Shown piece by piece: positions 17,196 to 25,806 of a stretch of DNA of 64,000 bases. Numbering within the stretch: the first letter of the stretch is position 1; each line of letters begins with the position of its first letter. The translations under genes and the position numbers were made by a program. Under the pieces are notes generated by a model. That model was not told the DNA's origin. It worked only from the letters and a program-made list of their open reading frames with translations, and ran no database searches. This DNA is from Rhizomicrobium electricum (GTDB lineage: Bacteria; Pseudomonadota; Alphaproteobacteria; Micropepsales; Micropepsaceae): contig NZ_JAASQS010000001.1 in NCBI RefSeq assembly GCF_011762045.1, positions 1 through 64,000 on the forward strand, read 5' to 3'.

Positions 17196-17513
17196 ATGAT
17201 CCGTTACCTCCAAATCACCGCCCTTTCGCTCGCCGTGTTCGTCGCCTCCTCCGCTGTGGCCTTGGCCGATCCGGCCGCGACTGGTGCGATGACCCATGCC
17301 GCAAAGTCGGACGACCATATGGCGACGGACTCCATGTCGAACGGCGACCACAAACCGGCCGCGACAGGCGGCATGACGAGCGGTGCCATGAGCTCCGATC
17401 ACATGGCAACCAGCGCGATGGCTCCGGACAAACACGCAGCCAAGAAGGACAAGAAATCCAAGAAGAAGGCGGCCACCGCCGGGATGTCGACGGACGCGAT
17501 GACGTCGCACTGA
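17196..17513 (+). CDS. Secreted methionine-rich peptide, MrpX-like, copy 2
   Basis: A 105-residue paralog of the product at 11057. A signal peptide ends near residue 24 (VALA). The mature part has nine methionines in 81 residues, several in DDHMATDSMS and SSDHMATSAM contexts shared with copy 1, and a lysine-rich stretch (KKDKKSKKKAA). CAGGAGAACTCCC precedes the ATG. I see no GTAAC-type box upstream of it, so its control may differ from that of copy 1. A weak hairpin built on GGCCGG/CCGGCC follows at about 17541-17566. Confidence 0.72.
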   Translation: MIRYLQITALSLAVFVASSAVALADPAATGAMTHAAKSDDHMATDSMSNGDHKPAATGGMTSGAMSSDHMATSAMAPDKHAAKKDKKSKKKAATAGMSTDAMTSH

Positions 17514-17594
17514 CACCACCTACCACTGAACCTACGAAAAGGCCGGGAGCGATCCCGCTTCCGGCCATCTCGCCCCACCGGTGGATGTTCGGTC

Positions 17595-18095
17595 ATGAGC
17601 GAAAGCGGCCAGTTTCATAGCCCGCGTAGGCAAACCGCAAACCTCGCCATCGCGCCGACCAGACTGCGCCGCGTCTGCGATTTCGTCCGCGCCCATCTTA
17701 CCGATGATCTCGATCTCGCAACGCTCGCCGGCATCGCCCGCTTGAGCCGCTATCATTTCAGCCGGGCCTTCAGCAAGAGTATCGGGCTATCGCCTTACGC
17801 CTATGTCACCGTCTGCCGGATCGAACAGGCGATAGCACTTTTGCGCGATCCCAACTTGTCGCTCAGGGATATCGCCCGTCAAACAGGTTTCAACAGCGTC
17901 GCGCAGCTCTCGGCGATGTTTCGCCGCCGAACCGGTGTGTCGTCGAGCCGCTATCGCGCCGCATTGCTACGCAACCAACCGGCTGCAGAGATCCTCCCAT
18001 CAGCGGTCGACCGAGCGAACAGCCTCGCCCGTCAGCCATCAGGCGACAGCGTTTTCTTTGACTGCAATCGCCAGGATGTAGTCAACGGCTTTTGA
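17595..18095 (+). CDS. AraC-type regulator, short, 3' end probably altered by insertion
   Basis: A 166-residue protein consisting almost only of the double helix-turn-helix domain of AraC/XylS regulators (about residues 20-125: DFVRAHLTDDLDLATLAGIA, SRYHFSRAFSKSIG, LSLRDIARQTGFNSVAQLSA). No ligand-binding domain is present. The last 57 bases lie antisense to the end of the ArdC fragment at 18039, so the final 18 or so residues are not native. The domain itself is complete and may be functional. Start by position after the stop of the preceding transcript; the ATG at 17595 gives the full first helix. Confidence 0.75.
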   Translation: MSESGQFHSPRRQTANLAIAPTRLRRVCDFVRAHLTDDLDLATLAGIARLSRYHFSRAFSKSIGLSPYAYVTVCRIEQAIALLRDPNLSLRDIARQTGFNSVAQLSAMFRRRTGVSSSRYRAALLRNQPAAEILPSAVDRANSLARQPSGDSVFFDCNRQDVVNGF

Positions 18096-18435
18096 CGCCA
18101 GGCTCGCGGCCTGGAAAATGGCGCGGGCATCGTTGCGAAGCGCGGTCAGCCACGCGCCGATATAATCTGCGTGACGCGCGGTTGGTGTGATGGATTGGCT
18201 GGCACAGAGAAACGCGCTTGCTATCTCCGCCACCAATTCCTCGCGGGCATATCCTTCGCTGCCGTGGCGATTGGCAAGATCGCGCGCTAGTCGCGATCCA
18301 TGGCCGGTCCAATGGCCAAGTTCGTGAAACACGGTGCGGTAATAGTTGATCGGATCGAAGAACGCGGTTTGCGGCGGCACCTGGATATAGTCGTCGATGC
18401 GGTGATAGAAGGCCTCGCTGCCAGCAAAAGCATTA
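18039..18435 (-). pseudogene. ardC: Truncated ardC, 3' part only
   Basis: The minus strand encodes the last ~130 residues of an ArdC-type antirestriction protein, with the zinc motif HELGHWTGH intact. It is close to the C-terminal part of the complete copy at 41831-42751: both share the stretches PPQTAFFDPINYYRTVF and AREELVAE. The match begins near 18435 (AGSEAFYHRIDDYIQVPP) and there is no upstream part, no proper start and no ribosome site. The last ten residues differ from the full copy. It is debris of an ICE core left at the border between cargo blocks 1 and 2. Confidence 0.85.
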
Positions 18436-19575
18436 CTATGGATCGAGCGGATCGGCGGGATCGATACGCGCAGATTCCGTAGCGGGACGAAAAGTCAGTT
18501 CCGTCGGAGACGAGCATTTTCCAATGGCGCCGGGTTGATAGCCCAGTTCGCGCGGATTGCGTTCATGGAATTCATCGCTGGTGATATAGGCAATCTGATC
18601 GGGATTGGAGACGATCAGCGCGTCCCGGTCGGCAGGGGCGTGCATGGCCGCGAGCAGCCGGCTCGCGTTGCGCAAATTAGTCGTCGTGTGGCGAGCATAA
18701 GGCTCCAGCACAATCGCCTCGGCCGGCACGCCGTAGCGCTCGATCAGGGCCCGACGCATTTCCACGGCTTCCGCAAAATGCGCTCCGCGCGGATGCACCA
18801 TGGCGCCCGTCACGATGATGAACGGCGCCATGCCATCGAAATAGCGCTTCGCAGCCAAGCGCACATTGAGCTTTCCCCCGGCACTCAACGGCGTCGTCAG
18901 ATCGTCCGGTCCAATACCCAAGAGGAGGATCGCCGTATAACGGTAACGCGACCAATCCAGCGTACGACTGCGCTCGATGACGGCGCGATTATGGGTCTCG
19001 TTGAGCGGCTCGAACGCCACGGCATCAAGCCGGCCGGCGACGTCGAGCAGCGACAGCGCCAGATCGATGCTTTTGTCGATGACCGGCACCGTACCACCGG
19101 CTTCGCTCAAAGCTGCCGCAACGGCGACCTCTTGGGCAAACCGCTCCTTGTCCTTCGCGGCATCCGGCCCGTCGATCTTGGGATAGCGCGGCACCGCGCC
19201 TTGGCCATAGACGCGCAGAATTGCGTTGAGACCATCGATCTCGCGCCGCAGACCGGCGCGCGCCTCGTTCTGCGCGATATGCTTGCTGCGCTGGAGCATA
19301 GCGGCACCGGCCTCGGCAAGTCCATCACGCTCTTGATCGCTCCAGATCGACGCCGACACTTTGCAGGCCGCATCGGCACCGCACGCTGCATATCGGTGAT
19401 GGCGCTCTTTCAGCATCGCATGCATGGAGCCGAGCATGCCGGAACCATCAAGTTGCGCCAAATCCGGAAACAACCGCGTCTCCAGCACACGAAGCGTTCC
19501 GTCGACAGCCGGAGCACAAAGCCCCGGCTGCGCGACCATAGCGGCGAAAACAAATGAGATGATTGCCTTTTTCAT
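18436..19575 (-). CDS. Secreted YdcF/SanA-like DUF218 protein
   Basis: A 379-residue protein with a signal peptide (ending LCA). The DUF218 domain covers about residues 210-350: AILLLGIGPDD, RYFDGMAPFIIVTGAMVHP, VPAEAIVLEPYARHTTTNLR. The N-terminal 200 residues are helical and specific to this type. The family is linked to envelope functions, but no reaction is proven. The ATG at 19575 overlaps the stop of the TonB receptor gene (TGATG), so it is part of the receptor operon. Its stop at 18436 directly abuts the ArdC fragment, so the last few codons may come from the junction. Confidence 0.82.
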   Translation of the reverse strand: MKKAIISFVFAAMVAQPGLCAPAVDGTLRVLETRLFPDLAQLDGSGMLGSMHAMLKERHHRYAACGADAACKVSASIWSDQERDGLAEAGAAMLQRSKHIAQNEARAGLRREIDGLNAILRVYGQGAVPRYPKIDGPDAAKDKERFAQEVAVAAALSEAGGTVPVIDKSIDLALSLLDVAGRLDAVAFEPLNETHNRAVIERSRTLDWSRYRYTAILLLGIGPDDLTTPLSAGGKLNVRLAAKRYFDGMAPFIIVTGAMVHPRGAHFAEAVEMRRALIERYGVPAEAIVLEPYARHTTTNLRNASRLLAAMHAPADRDALIVSNPDQIAYITSDEFHERNPRELGYQPGAIGKCSSPTELTFRPATESARIDPADPLDP

Positions 19576-22295
19576 CACCAGCTGGTCCCCACAATCAGAC
19601 GGAAGCTGCGGCCGAAGATGGGACGACCATAAACCGCCGTCTTGTTGCCCTGCCCGCTCAACACGTCGGTACGAGGATTACCCTCCGTCAGGCCGTGAGC
19701 GTTCGCCAGGTTGTCGCCGACAAGCTGGATCTTCCAGTCGCCGTGCGTTGCGGTGATACCGGCGCCAATCGTGTCATACGACGGCAAGGCCGTCTGGTTG
19801 AAATAGTCGACATAGCGTTTGCTGGTATACTCATAGCGCCCGTATATCTCGAACTGATTATTGCCCCAATCGAAATTCACAGTCGGGCGGATGTTACCGA
19901 AGATCTTCGGTTCGCGCACGATCTGCTTGCCGTTGACGGCGTGCGGATCGGCGCCGGCATTGTTGAAAAGATCCTGATACTGCGGATCGTTGATCGTCAG
20001 GGATCCGGCAAACGACAGCCAACTTAAGGGGCTGTAATTGCCGTCGATTTCGACACCCATGACGGTCGCGGTGCCGATGAAATCCTCGGTCTGATCGTTG
20101 CGGCCGGTTTGCGGGTTATACGCGGTGAACGACGCATCAAGCGGGTCGAACTTGGTATAGAAACCGGTCACGTAGAGATACGACCGCTCGAACGCGGCCT
20201 TGACGCCGAACTCATATTGGTTGGCCTTGGTGATCGTCGTCGAGGGATCGTCGCTGTAGGCCTCTCCCGACGACGGCGGAACCTCGGTGTGCGATGCACG
20301 CCCATAGGTGCCGAAATTTGCGTTGAAGTCGTAGTTGAGGCCCACCGTCCAGTTGGTGGCTTTCGGCTTCATGGTGTGCGCGTAGCTTGCGCCGGTGAAA
20401 TAGCGCGATGAATCGTCGGCCAGCGTCAGAGCGTTGCCGCGGTTCTGCGAGGCGACATCGGCACCAACACCGTTATAGTTGTACCACTCCTGACGAATGC
20501 CGGCGTCCAGGCGCAAGTTCGAAAAAACGTCCCAGGTGTCGTTGGCATAGAGCGCAATCATGCTCGCGTCGGTCTTTCCGGATGCGAGCGTACTGGCGTC
20601 GTTGAGAGCGCCGTGATCCGTCACATATCCCAGAACGCTGCCGTTCGCGGAATACGCCGCCAGGTCGAGCGTCCGCGGCTTACCGGCCACTTCGATAAGA
20701 TAGACTTGATAGGCTTTGAAATTGGCCAGATGCCAGACAGCGTCGTACACGCCGACCTTGATGTCGTGGCTGCCAAACCCGGTTTCGAATTTGTGTCCCA
20801 CGCTGAGGTCGGACTGACCGGAATAAAAGTTCGAGGTAATGGCGCGGTACTGCGCCTGCATCACCAGACCGGATGCCGTATAGGGATCATAGGGGACCGA
20901 ACCGTTCGTGCCGGCCAGAGCAAAGCCAAGGCGCGCCACGCTGCCTTGGGAGGCGAACGCCGCCTGGGCGCGGGGAAGAAAATTGGCCTCGAACGCATTG
21001 GCGTCGTAGGGATTGGTGGTTGAATAGAGCGCATCGAAATCCAGCTTACCGACCGTATAACCGGCCTTGAACGAAACCAGCCAATCGTTGAAATTGCCCT
21101 CGTAGGAAGCAGCAAGGTTGCCGAATGTGATGTGACGGCCGTTGGACAGATCGCGATTGAGGCTGCGGGTGACGCCATTTCCGTCTTGATACGAAATCGT
21201 CACGTTGCGGAACGCTGGCGAATTCATCGTGCCGCTGAAGTAGTTGATGTACTTGTCGAGCGACACCGACGGGTTGTTCGGGTCGGCGATCGGGATCGGT
21301 AGATAGAAGACGTTGTGGTCATTGAGATAGGTGGCGCTGACCTTCAGCGTGCCATTGCCGAGATCGCGTGTGATGTTGGCACGCAGCTGGCCACCTTTGT
21401 CGGTGGGAAAACCGTTATCGCGGTAACCCGAATTGTAGCGAATAAAGCCGCCGATGGCGTAATGGGTGTTGTCGGTGAGCGCGCCGGACTGCATCCCATC
21501 CAGACGGTAGAGGCCGGAATCGCCGAGCGTCACCTGCCCCTTGCCACGGGACTTGTCGCTGCCGGTCACGGTGATGTTGTTGGCAATGGCCGCCGCATCG
21601 CTCGCATAAATGGCCGACGGACCTCCGCGCACCACTTCGACGCGTTCCGTCATCAAGTCGTACCGGTTCATGCCATCGCCGGAATTGAAGAAGTAGCCGT
21701 CGATTTCCTGAAAGAACGGCAGTCCATCCTGCTGGAACACGAGATAGCCGCGGTCATCCGGAATGCCGCGGACGCGGGTGATGTTCTGAACCTCGCCGCC
21801 TGTCGCTTCGACCTGAATGCCGGGAAGCATGCCCAGCATGTCGGCGTAATTGATCGGCGCGAGTTTCGCCACCTGATCCTGAGAAAGGGAATTCACGGCA
21901 TAATCGACGTCGAACCGGCGCTCGGCGCGTGCCGTTCCGGTCACGATGACAGTCTCGGGCGTTTCCGCCGAACCCGACGTTTCGCGCTTCTGAATCATCA
22001 ACACGCCGGATGCGCTGGGCTCGCTTTTGAGATCGGTGCCGGCGAGCAACACACCGAGCGCCTTGCCGGCCGTGTAATTGCCGCGAAGGGCCGGCGCCGT
22101 GTGACCTTTGGTCAAATCTTCCGAATAGATGATCTGCTGCGCCGAGGCCTGCGAAAATTCGGTCAAAGCTTGGCTCAGCGGCTGAGCCTGAATATCGAAT
22201 TGATAGACCGGTTCGGTGGCGCCCATGGCACCGGTCGTTCCACAAGCCGTCAACGCGGTCGCAATCAATAATGCACTGCGCCAATTCCCAACCAT
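19575..22295 (-). CDS. TonB-dependent receptor with N-terminal signalling domain
   Basis: A 906-residue outer-membrane receptor. After the signal peptide comes a secretin/TonB short N-terminal domain (about residues 30-105, VYQFDIQAQPLSQALTEFS), the part that contacts FecR proteins in the periplasm. The plug starts near 125 (DYAVNSLSQDQVAKL, then VEVVRGGPSAIYASDAAA). The barrel ends FGRSFRLIVGTSW with a terminal aromatic residue. GAGGGG stands at the right distance before the ATG. The ligand is unknown; FecI/FecR-controlled receptors usually take siderophores or other iron complexes. Confidence 0.92.
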   Translation of the reverse strand: MVGNWRSALLIATALTACGTTGAMGATEPVYQFDIQAQPLSQALTEFSQASAQQIIYSEDLTKGHTAPALRGNYTAGKALGVLLAGTDLKSEPSASGVLMIQKRETSGSAETPETVIVTGTARAERRFDVDYAVNSLSQDQVAKLAPINYADMLGMLPGIQVEATGGEVQNITRVRGIPDDRGYLVFQQDGLPFFQEIDGYFFNSGDGMNRYDLMTERVEVVRGGPSAIYASDAAAIANNITVTGSDKSRGKGQVTLGDSGLYRLDGMQSGALTDNTHYAIGGFIRYNSGYRDNGFPTDKGGQLRANITRDLGNGTLKVSATYLNDHNVFYLPIPIADPNNPSVSLDKYINYFSGTMNSPAFRNVTISYQDGNGVTRSLNRDLSNGRHITFGNLAASYEGNFNDWLVSFKAGYTVGKLDFDALYSTTNPYDANAFEANFLPRAQAAFASQGSVARLGFALAGTNGSVPYDPYTASGLVMQAQYRAITSNFYSGQSDLSVGHKFETGFGSHDIKVGVYDAVWHLANFKAYQVYLIEVAGKPRTLDLAAYSANGSVLGYVTDHGALNDASTLASGKTDASMIALYANDTWDVFSNLRLDAGIRQEWYNYNGVGADVASQNRGNALTLADDSSRYFTGASYAHTMKPKATNWTVGLNYDFNANFGTYGRASHTEVPPSSGEAYSDDPSTTITKANQYEFGVKAAFERSYLYVTGFYTKFDPLDASFTAYNPQTGRNDQTEDFIGTATVMGVEIDGNYSPLSWLSFAGSLTINDPQYQDLFNNAGADPHAVNGKQIVREPKIFGNIRPTVNFDWGNNQFEIYGRYEYTSKRYVDYFNQTALPSYDTIGAGITATHGDWKIQLVGDNLANAHGLTEGNPRTDVLSGQGNKTAVYGRPIFGRSFRLIVGTSW

Positions 22296-22398
22296 TTTAT
22301 TCCCCTCAAAACAAAGCCGCCCGCGATGGGCGCGCTGCTTTCAAGGGATAAAAACGGACCCCAGTGATAAACCGCAGGGAATTTTTGCGAAGATTTCG

Positions 22399-23406
22399 TT
22401 ACGGCTTGGATTGCAACAGAATCTGATCGTCGGCCGTCGTCGTCGCCTGAACCGGAAAATAATTCGTCACGGCATTCACGAAAGCGGAGACGTCGCCGGC
22501 GTTGAAGACCCCGCTGATACGCAGGGTTGCAACCGAAGGATCTACCGCAATCGCTTTTTTTGTATAGCGATTTTCGCGCGCCGCGGCCTCTTCAAGCGAC
22601 ACATTCTTGAAGATCAGCTGCCCGGCTTCCCATGCCGTGGCCGTTTTCATATCGGCCTGTTTTACGACAGGATTGTTATCGCGCGCGACTTCGAACTCTT
22701 CACCCGCTTTGAGCGCCACCGGATTCTGGCGCGCCGTTTCCACTTTTGCTCCGGTCGAATTCTTGATCACCACCCGCCCCTGGATAAGGGTGACGAGCAC
22801 CTTGGATCCGATCTTCTCGACATTGAAGGATGTTCCGATCGCGACGACCATCTCTGATCCCGCAGTTACGGTGAACGGCCGCGTGGTATCATGGGCGACA
22901 TCAAATCGGGCGCGACCGTGCTCGAGAATGATTTTGCGAACGGCGTCGGTATAGCGGACCCGAACTTCGCTATCGGAATCGAGCGATATACGCGAACCGT
23001 CCGGCAGTGCCACGATGCGCCGCGTGCCGACGCCGGTTTCGTAGGTCACCGGCGAGACCATATACATATAGAGCGCGCTGCCACCGAGCACGCTGGCCAG
23101 GACCACCGCAGCCGCAGCGCGAAAGAGAAGCTTTCGTGGCAGTGTCCGGACCCTGCCCGGCTTTTGCATCTGGCGGATGGCCCGCGCCCGCAAGCCGAGG
23201 ATCTCCGGGGCCGCACTGTGTATCGCCAGAGCCGATCGCCCTCGTTCGACGGCAGAAAACGCGCGCCGGTTAGCCGGTTCGGCGATCCATTCCCGGAATT
23301 CCGACGACAGTTCGCACGAAGGCTCCCGTTCCAGGCGCAGAAGCCAACCGGCAGCCTCCTCAAGCGCCTGCTGCTCGATGGCGGCACGTGAATCGAATGA
23401 TGTCAT
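22399..23406 (-). CDS. FecR-type anti-sigma factor
   Basis: A 335-residue membrane protein. The cytoplasmic N-terminus (about 1-90) has the DUF4880 pattern AAGWLLRLEREP...FREWIAEPANRRAF, one membrane segment lies at about 95-115 (LLFRAAAAVVLASVLGG), and the periplasmic FecR domain follows (YETGVGTRRIVALPDGSRIS and DVAHDTTRPFTVTAG). It receives the signal from the loaded receptor and releases or activates the sigma factor. It overlaps the sigma gene by four bases, and the receptor gene starts about 100 bases downstream. Confidence 0.92.
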   Translation of the reverse strand: MTSFDSRAAIEQQALEEAAGWLLRLEREPSCELSSEFREWIAEPANRRAFSAVERGRSALAIHSAAPEILGLRARAIRQMQKPGRVRTLPRKLLFRAAAAVVLASVLGGSALYMYMVSPVTYETGVGTRRIVALPDGSRISLDSDSEVRVRYTDAVRKIILEHGRARFDVAHDTTRPFTVTAGSEMVVAIGTSFNVEKIGSKVLVTLIQGRVVIKNSTGAKVETARQNPVALKAGEEFEVARDNNPVVKQADMKTATAWEAGQLIFKNVSLEEAAARENRYTKKAIAVDPSVATLRISGVFNAGDVSAFVNAVTNYFPVQATTTADDQILLQSKP

Positions 23407-23948
23407 GGCTTGAGGAACCTGGCACCCAGATAGGCGATGGCCTTCATAACGTGTTTTTCCACGGCACTGACCGAAATGCCAAGCTGATCGGCGATATCAT
23501 GATGTTGCATGTTCTCGAGCCTGGACAGGATGAAGACCTCTCGCGTTCGCGCATTCAGATCGTTCAACCCCGTCAGAACCCTCTCCAGCGTTTCCCTAGC
23601 AACAAGAACGCGTTCCGGGTCTCGACCCTCAACCAGCTGTGGTACAAAATCGGCTCTTTCTAGAATTTCTCCCAGACTGTCGTGCTCTTTGGCCTTGCGG
23701 CTGCGTAAAGATCGCCCGCGGTCGGCCAAAAGATTGGCCGCAATCGTAAAGACATAAGCCTGCGCGCCGCCGCCATGCGGCTTATCGGGGTGCCGTGCGA
23801 GGCGCAGAAATGCCTCTTGTGTCAGATCTTCCGCTTCCGACCGGTTCTGCACCCGCCGCAAGAAGTACGCGAACAGAGGCGTCCGGAAGCGCAAATCCAG
23901 CTCCGCCCATCGCTGACTATCAAGATTGGCATCGATTGGCGCAGACAT
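23403..23948 (-). CDS. FecI-type ECF sigma factor
   Basis: A 181-residue ECF sigma factor. Region 2 lies at about residues 20-85 (LFAYFLRRVQNRSEAEDLTQ, then AYVFTIAANLLADRGR) and region 4 at about 125-175 (LNARTREVFILSRLENMQHH, DIADQLGISVSAVEKHVMKA). With the FecR-like and receptor genes downstream it forms a cell-surface signalling set. Upstream, between 23949 and about 24260, no gene can be supported. The tight overlap with the anti-sigma gene supports one operon. Confidence 0.92.
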   Translation of the reverse strand: MSAPIDANLDSQRWAELDLRFRTPLFAYFLRRVQNRSEAEDLTQEAFLRLARHPDKPHGGGAQAYVFTIAANLLADRGRSLRSRKAKEHDSLGEILERADFVPQLVEGRDPERVLVARETLERVLTGLNDLNARTREVFILSRLENMQHHDIADQLGISVSAVEKHVMKAIAYLGARFLKP

Positions 23949-24261
23949 GTGGTTCAGCCTGAGACGCCGCGTGAAATACGCGAGCCGGGGCTACATCTAA
24001 AGCGATAAATTTGTTGCGGTTTCACGACGCGCTGACGTTCTAGCTAAATTGGTCATCAAGTGGCCAGGCACCATCCTCCGTCTGATCACCCGGTTGCGAT
24101 GGCATCCCCGATGCCCACCATTGCGACGAACCAATGATATCGCAGGTGCTTCGTTCCCGAGATCAACCCGTTTATGCTGTAGTGATCCGGGGCTTCGGGT
24201 ACCGGGGAGCACGCGAACCCACTGCGCGCCGGTACGCGAAGCCCCATTTGATTGACGTGAA

Positions 24262-24788
24262 ACTCGACCCTTTTTCGCCGGCCTGCTGCCGGAAGAGAGC
24301 GTGCGTCAAGAGGTGGCCCGGGGCCTGGGACTATCCGAACACAACGATTTTGCGCTTCTGAAAGCGCTCGGTGGAGATATCACAGGCGCCCTCACGCTAT
24401 GGCCGGAAGGCGAGACACCGCCCGTCCATGACGGAACGGGCGACCGCGAGCCATTGGGTGCCAACGCGCTGATCGATCTCCTGGACACCTTGCCCAAGCG
24501 TCCATTCCTCGCCGGCCGCGCGGGCCTGCGGTTGTCGCTCGCCGGTGCGCAGACGAAGCTTCCCGTCGTCGTGATCGACGACCAGATCGCGCTGCCTGCG
24601 CCGGGCGAGCCCACGACGCACATCCTGAAGCCGCCGCTGCAGCGCTATCCCGCCTTGACCGAAAACGAGGCCTTTGTCATGCAGCTCGCAGCCGCGATCG
24701 GGCTCGATGTCGCGCAAGCCATCCCGCGCAAGGTGAAGGACAGACCCTATCTGCTGATTAGGCGCTACGACCGTCACGTCGACGAACA
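24262..24788 (+). pseudogene. hipA: hipA fragment, both ends missing
   Basis: The plus strand encodes about 175 residues from the N-terminal half of a HipA-type kinase, from PFFAGLLPEESVRQEVARG through SLAGAQTKLPVVVI and THILKP to YLLIRRYDRH. There is an in-frame stop at 24253 and no start codon with ribosome site. At 24789 the frame runs into the reversed DUF736 repeat. The fragment differs clearly from the complete hipA at 44524, so it came from another element. The catalytic half is missing, so it cannot be an active toxin. Confidence 0.82.
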
Positions 24789-25058
24789 TGTACGACTTGC
24801 CGTCCCCGGATTTCGTGACATAACCGATAGCTGGCATTGCTGTCTCCATTGAGGCGCGGGAGACCATTCTCCCTTGCGATGGCAGACCGTTTATGGGCGG
24901 CGGACGGGCACCCGAACCTGAGAGGGCCGCAGCATCGCGAAGGACCGGAGCGGCGGGAAATTTGAAGCGAAGCGGCCGCGAGGAGTGCGTAAAATGCGCG
25001 GGGAAAATTCTCATCCCGATGGTTTCGGAACGCCCCGGCCCCCGCCCATAGGTCTTCG
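24789..25058. repeat. 270-base direct repeat, copy 2: DUF736 fragment and leader
   Basis: This is the second copy of 9296-9565. On the minus strand the DUF736 start (ATG at 24837) and 16 codons (MPAIGYVTKSGDGKSY) remain; then the frame is cut by the junction with the hipA fragment. The leader hairpin GGGAGA-CCAT-TCTCCC is kept. A palindrome present in copy 1 (GGGAAATTTCCC) is lost here, so this copy is decaying. No gene is seen from 25059 to 25242. The outer edge marks the start of cargo block 3. Confidence 0.85.
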
Positions 25059-25242
25059 GCCGACGCAAAGAGAATGGTTGCGACGTTGAATCGGAGAGAA
25101 AACTGACAGCTATCCTATGATTATTCTTAAGTCCTGGAGCTGATCGCGGATATTGTATTTTGCCAACGTTATAGTCGCGGCGTTGCTGAAATAGTGCGCA
25201 TTTCCTAGCGTGCCCTGACCAAAGGCAATAAGGGGCACAGGA

Positions 25243-25800
25243 ATGTTCGGCAAATATATGGCTATCGCTTTGGCTGGATGTTTTGTTTCGCCTGCTGACG
25301 CCAATTCCAAGATCGAAACGGCCGGGACCGCAGTTGCCATTGCCATGCCGCTGGTGGCCGGTGGGATTACGGCCTACAAGCACGATTGGCAGGGCAGCGC
25401 ACAGCTAGTCGTATCGACCGCCTTGACGGTCGGAACCGTCTACGGGCTCAAGCATCTTGTCAAAGAATGCCGACCATTTGCAAAGCCGTGTACTCCGCAT
25501 GGAGATAATTGGGATTCATTTCCATCGGAAACGAGCGCTTTAGCCTCAGCGCCCGCAGGATTTTTGTGGCGGCGTTATGGATGGGAATATGGCGTCCCCG
25601 CTTTTGTCGCCTCCACCTTCGTCGGCTATTCGCGAGTAGATGCGAAAAAGCACCACTGGTGGGATACCGCGACCAGCACCGGCATTGCAATCATTTATAA
25701 TCGCTTGGTGACGACGAAGTACCACCGCCCAACCGGCTACTATTCAAGCCTGGATGGCGGAGCCGACGGCGCCTTTTTGACCGTCGGTTACCGCTGGTGA
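25243..25800 (+). CDS. PAP2-family phosphatase-like protein with altered second motif
   Basis: A 185-residue protein with a signal peptide or first membrane helix (ending near ADA). PAP2 motif 1 is present as KHLVKECRP, motif 3 as SRVDAKKHHWWD. Motif 2, normally PSGH, reads FPSETS, so the histidine is missing or replaced. Two to three hydrophobic helices support a membrane-associated enzyme of the lipid phosphatase kind. It is the first gene of cargo block 3 and stands apart from the operon that reads toward it. Activity is uncertain because of the motif 2 change. Confidence 0.8.
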   Translation: MFGKYMAIALAGCFVSPADANSKIETAGTAVAIAMPLVAGGITAYKHDWQGSAQLVVSTALTVGTVYGLKHLVKECRPFAKPCTPHGDNWDSFPSETSALASAPAGFLWRRYGWEYGVPAFVASTFVGYSRVDAKKHHWWDTATSTGIAIIYNRLVTTKYHRPTGYYSSLDGGADGAFLTVGYRW

Positions 25801-25806
25801 ACGCCC

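Noticed and set aside
24397-25383. Minus-strand open frame of 328 codons
   Set aside because: It reads antisense through the hipA fragment and then through the DUF736 fragment and its leader. Only 16 codons (MPAIGYV...) are real, and they are a remnant.
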